From: Rutidosis leptorrhynchoides
Taxonomy: Eukaryota > Streptophyta > Magnoliopsida > Asterales > Asteraceae
Direction of reading: 5' to 3'
Length of the DNA stretch: 64,000 bases
NCBI RefSeq assembly: GCF_046630445.1
Contig: NC_092333.1
Span: forward strand, 180,976,501-181,040,500
Positions within the stretch are counted from its first letter, which is position 1, and each line of letters begins with the position of its first letter. Of this stretch, positions 60,065 through 64,000 are shown one piece after another. The notes below the pieces were generated by a model that did not search any database, was not told where the DNA came from, and saw nothing but the letters and a program-made list of their open reading frames with translations. The translations under genes and the position numbers were made by a program.

Positions 60065-60988
60065 CCATGAGAAGGATTTATCTCGTACAATGGGGGGGCA
60101 CCATGCAAATTAGCTGGACAAGACTAATGAATCAGATCCCCAGAAAGGATAATCTCCTTAAAGATTAAAAATCAGCTTTTAAGACTGATATTACTCAATC
60201 CTTGAGATTGACCTTAAAGATTGAGAATTACAAACTCATGGAATTCAATGATATCTAAACTCGAGCTTGAACGAGAAAATATTTTGATCAAAATTACAAA
60301 CCGATTTGTTTTCTGAAAACCCTATTTTCAATGCGTTCATTACCATTGAACGTAAAATCCTAGGAATTCACCTGGAATTCATTAGGACACCTGAACTAAA
60401 ACGGGTATCAACCGTAAGAACGGTGGTTGCATAGTGGTCAAAGACAGGACCTTGTGCCATACCGAAAAATTTTAAGGGTGAGCTTTACTATTGCTTCTAC
60501 CAAGGATAGTAATTGCGTCCGACACGTTATAGACCATAATTAAAAGCATGTCAGGGGACATTGCCTTAACAGTTGCTTGTTCAACGCTTTCCTTTACAAC
60601 CGGACGGTAGTTTACTGAAAGGTAATATACGGGACAAGTAAACTGGACGTGTTGCTTTCCAAATACAAGGTTAGTAAGTGGGTGACACAAAACCATAAGT
60701 TTTGAGCTAAAATTTTCAAATCTGAAACCCACCAAACCCACAAAAATATTTTGCAAACACCGGTAAAGGGTTATCCCGGAAAACTTTTCTAGGGTAAAAA
60801 CTAGATTTAATTTTCAAAAGATCAAATGTTTTCATAAAGATCCAATTTCCTTAATGGATCTAATTTTTTATAGTCATGTGGGACTGTAAACCATATCGTT
60901 ACTACCATTGTTTATACCGCCGTATAGAAAATCACTAATGTACAAAGTGTGAAGAATAAAGAAGTGATTCTAGTATTTCAAGACGATA
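60065..60988 (+). other. 3' non-coding tract of Athila B
   Basis: No gene seen. Collinear with 17654-18615 of copy A. The minus-strand ORF 60472-60756 corresponds to one in A but has no recognisable domain. Confidence 0.55.
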
Positions 60989-61026
60989 TTGCTTGAGGAC
61001 AAGCAACGCTCAAGTGTGGGAATATT
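60989..61026 (+). promoter_or_regulatory. Polypurine-tract region of Athila B
   Basis: 'ttgcttgaggacaagcaacg' and then 'ctcaagtgtgggaatatt', ending at the 3' LTR start. Confidence 0.75.
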
Positions 61027-63010
61027 TGATAATGCTAAAAACGAACATATATTTCATAGCATTATTCCTCAAGAAAGACAAGCTTTTAGTTGCAATTGTT
61101 CTATTTACAAGTGATATTCGTTTAAATAATAAAAGGTGAAGACAAAAGACAGATTCGACGAATTGAAGACGCAAACGACCAAAAAAGCTCAAAAGTACAA
61201 AAGACAATCAAAAAGGTTCCAATTATTGATAAGAAACGTCTCGAAATTACAAGAGTACAAGATTCAAAACGCAAAGTACAAGATATTAAATTGTACGCAT
61301 GGACGTTCGAAAATCCGGAACCGGGACCAGAGTCAACTCTTAACGCTCGACGCAACGAACTAAAAATTACAAGTTAACTATGTATATAAATATAATATAA
61401 TATATAATTAATTATATTAATTATATATATATTATATTTATAAATAAAAACCGTCGGCAGAGAAAGACTCCAAAGGGACTGAGCTGTAAATTCATTCTCC
61501 GCGACTCGCGGAGTTTGAAGAGGATTTCACCGCGAGTCGCGGAGCCCCCAGTTTTGAAACTCCCTATAAAGCAAACCGAATTCTGATCATTTTCATCCAT
61601 CTTTTTCTTCTTCTTCTCATACGTAAAATATATATATATATTTATAATTTATATTTTAATTTTAATTATAATTCTAATAATAAGGGTATGTTAGCAAATA
61701 TTGTAAGGGTGTAAGTCGAAACTCTGTCCGTGTAACGCTACGCTATTTTTAATCATTGTAAGTTATGTTCAACCTTTTTACATTAATGTCTCGTAGCTAA
61801 GTTATTATTATACTTATTTAAAACGAAGTAATCATGATGTTGGGCTAATTACTAAAATTGGGTAATTGGACTTTGTACCATAATTGGGGTTTGGACAAAA
61901 GAACGACACTTGTGGAAATTAGACTATGGGCTATTAATAGGCTTTATATTTGTTTAACTAAATGATAGTTTGTTAATGTTAATATAAAGATTTACAATTG
62001 GGCGTCCTTATAAATTACCATATACACTCGATCGGACACGATGGGCGGGGTATTTATATGTACGAATAATCGTTCATTTAACCGGACACGGGAATAGATT
62101 AATAGCCACTAGAATAATTAAAACAGGGGTGAAATTACATTCAAGGGTAATTGGTGTAATTGTTAACAAAGTAGTAAAACCTTGGTTTACACGCAGTCGA
62201 TAACCTGGTGTATTCATTAAACAAAGTATTAAAACCTTGTTACAATTCGAATCCCCAATTAGTTGGAATATTTAACTTCGGGTATAATAATAATTTGACG
62301 AGGACACTCGCACTTTATATTTATGACTGATGGACTGTTATGGACAAAAACCAGACGGACATATTAAATAATCCAGGACAAAGGACAATTAACCCATGGG
62401 CATAAAACTAAAATCAACACGTCAAACATCATGATTACGGAAGTTTAAATAAGCATAATTCTTTTATTTCATATTAATTTCCGTTATTTTATATTTAATT
62501 GCACTTCTAATTATCGCACTTTTATTTATTGTTATTTAATCGCACTTTTAATTATCGTACTTTTTAATTATCGTAATTTTATTTTATCGCACTTTTATTG
62601 CAATTTCATTATTGTTATTTATTTTACGTTTTAAATTAAGTCTTTTATTTATTTAATATTTTACATTAGGTTTTAACTGCGACTAAAGTTTTAAAATCGA
62701 CAAACCGGTCATTAAACGGTAAAAACCCCCCTTTATAATAATAATATTACTTATATATATGTATTTGTATTTTTATAAAAGTAAACTAATATAGCGTTAA
62801 GCTTTGTTTAAAGATTTCCCTGTGGAACGAACCGGACTTACTAAAAACTACACTACTGTACGATTAGATACACTGCCTATAAGTGATGTAGCAAGGTTTA
62901 AGTATATCCATTCTCTAAATAAATAAATATCTTGTGTAAAATTGTATCGTATTTAATAGTGTTTCGTTGTAAACTTCAATAGTATTTTATACCCCTTAGC
63001 TTTGACATCA
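61027..63010 (+). repeat. 3' LTR of Athila B (1984 bp)
   Basis: TGATAATGC...TTTGACATCA. Differs from the 5' LTR mainly by single substitutions and a shorter TA run near 61630. Confidence 0.95.
61497..61570 (+). promoter_or_regulatory. Paired palindromes and TATA box in the Athila B 3' LTR
   Basis: Palindromes at 61497-61513 and 61530-61542 and TATAAA at 61565-61570, identical to the 5' LTR block. They would also lie in the 3' end of the genomic RNA. Confidence 0.8.
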
Positions 63011-63134
63011 AGAGGTTATGGTTTGATTTAAAAACGAATGCAGTCTTTGAAAAACATCTCATATACAGGTCAAAACCTCGCAACGAAATCAATTAATATG
63101 GAACCTTTATAATCAATATGAACGGGACATTTCA
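63011..63134 (+). repeat. Interrupted LTR, second part (element 3/4)
   Basis: Continues the LTR broken at 48564. 'aaaacgaatgca', 'aggtcaa..acctcgcaa' and the terminal 'acgggacatttca' align with the end of the element 2 LTR (31910-32016). Confidence 0.8.
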
Positions 63135-63136
63135 GT

Positions 63137-63149
63137 TGGTATCCGAGCG
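63137..63149 (+). promoter_or_regulatory. Primer binding site after the interrupted LTR
   Basis: TGGTATCCGAGCG, a mutated form of the initiator tRNA-Met-type PBS (TGGTATCAGAGC at 32019), two bases after the LTR end. Confidence 0.7.
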
Positions 63150-63342
63150 TTGGTCTTAGAGAACCAGAAATTTGCATTAGTGTGTCTTATCGAGTTTATT
63201 AGGATACATTAGTGAGTCTGGACTTCGACCGTGTTTTCTTTAAAAACGATTGCTTAACACTTTTGTTGGAAACTATATATTATTAACATGTAAATATTAT
63301 GTGATATATTAACCACTTAATGTGTTTGATATTGTGTGATAG

Positions 63343-63906
63343 ATGTCTACCACTAGTACAAATCTCATCGACTCACCTAATAATAATGAAGAGTCGAATA
63401 TATTTTGGGGAGATTCACAAATTCCTGAAGAGGAACTGGAAGAGGAGGAACCGGAAAAGGAGGAACCGGAAGAAGAAGAGGTTCCGGAGGAAGAAATATT
63501 GATACCTACAGTAAATTGATTAAATAAAAGAAAATCCTCAACCAACGGACCAAAGTCAATAATGGTCAATGGTGTTTCCGCCGAGGAAGCAAAATATTGG
63601 GAAGATTACCAATTTTCCGATGATGTTATAGAAATTACCTCGACCCAATTTAACAAAACAAAAGAAAATAATAAGGGAAAAGGTATAAAAAAAGAGAAAC
63701 CTATTTCCAACCCCGATGAACTTTATATGTATCAGCAACATCCGTATTTCCTAAAATGTAATAATAACCCAGGAACCTCTAAACCACCAGGTTTTTCTAA
63801 ACCATTGTGGAAAACGACGGCTCGTATTAGAGGAACACCATATATCCCTATAAAATTAGGAAAACGAACCAAGTCCGAAGAAGAAAAAACCAGTGATTCA
63901 GATTAG
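63343..63906 (+). pseudogene. Acidic non-gag ORF of element 4 with one internal stop
   Basis: ATG 63343 to TAG 63904-63906, 188 codons including one in-frame TGA at 63517-63519. The N-terminal part has a Glu/Pro run (EEELEEEEPEKEEPEEEEVP). The C-terminal part has WEDYQFSDDVIEITSTQ, a Lys-rich stretch and an acidic end. It sits in the gag position, like the Ser/Asp-rich ORF of element 2, but shows no gag or enzyme motif. Family unknown to me. Confidence 0.5.
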
Positions 63907-64000
63907 AGGGTTGTAATCATGTTGTGTATTATATGTATTGTAGTGTGCTTGTACTTTTATGTTATATGTAAAAATTGCTTGTATTGTTTGTTAATTATCT

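Larger units (their letters stand above)
48565..63010 (+). mobile_element. Athila B: complete, recently inserted Athila retrotransposon nested in an LTR
   Basis: 5' LTR 48565-50551, PBS 50560-50577, leader, gag-pol 51946-57549, second ORF 57722-58138, long non-coding tract, polypurine tract and 3' LTR 61027-63010. The LTRs differ at roughly 20 sites in 1985 bp by eye, about 1%, implying a young insertion. Flanks are aaagg (48560-48564) and agagg (63011-63015), a 5-bp target duplication with one mismatch. The element lacks the Orf1 module of copy A. Confidence 0.93.
63135..64000 (+). mobile_element. Element 4: start of a non-autonomous body sharing the interrupted LTR
   Basis: Post-LTR sequence 'ggtcttagagaaccagaaat' and 'tctggacttcgaccgtgt' aligns with the start of the element 2 internal region (32030-32110). 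A gag start of the element 3 type is not present. The body runs off the window. Confidence 0.65.

Overview
This window looks like AT-rich, repeat-rich nuclear DNA from a flowering plant, most plausibly a composite (Asteraceae). That attribution is inference from the retrotransposon families and was not tested by a search. No intact ordinary host gene is visible. Nearly everything belongs to LTR retrotransposons of the Ty3/gypsy superfamily, all read on the + strand. The exception is one decayed minus-strand gene for a replication protein A large-subunit-like protein, probably carried by a Helitron.

Layout. 1-5212 is the 3' end of a non-autonomous Tekay/Del-like element (element 1). 5213-7974 is a second LTR-like remnant, cut off against the middle of an Athila gag. 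7975-20634 is a 5'-truncated Athila (Athila A): a broken gag-pol, an intact 138-codon second ORF, a nearly intact spliced Orf1-family gene, and a 3' LTR. 20635-27662 is the only stretch without LTR elements and holds the RPA-like pseudogene (21853-24378, minus strand) and a probable Helitron 5' end near 26079. 27663-37722 is non-autonomous element 2: a 4.35-kb 5' LTR, tRNA-iMet-type PBS, an unfamiliar broken ORF instead of gag-pol, and a 3' LTR cut in half. 37723-45236 is element 3, a decayed Tekay-type chromovirus with recognisable gag, protease, RT, RNase H, integrase and chromodomain-like C terminus. Its downstream LTR (45237-48564 plus 63011-63134) is split by Athila B (48565-63010), a young complete Athila with near-identical LTRs, tRNA-Asp-type PBS and an open 1867-codon gag-pol. 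From 63135 the interrupted LTR is followed by a PBS and the start of another non-autonomous body (element 4), so one LTR serves two bodies.

How the parts relate. The two Athila copies are complementary. B has an open polyprotein but lacks the Orf1 module and has Asn at the first integrase catalytic position. A has a ruined polyprotein but keeps that Asp, the Orf1 gene and its intron. Both keep a 138-codon ORF with an unusual zinc knuckle, framed by splice-site-like sequences.

The most striking signal is a set of paired GC-rich palindromes whose centres are 31-32 bp apart. A pair sits 22-23 bp upstream of the TATA box in the Athila LTRs. Further pairs lie in the leader of B and upstream of Orf1 in A. 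Within one element all palindromes share a core. Between A and B the core is completely different, while position and spacing are kept. This looks like a co-evolving recognition code and is the best candidate here for an undescribed regulatory system.
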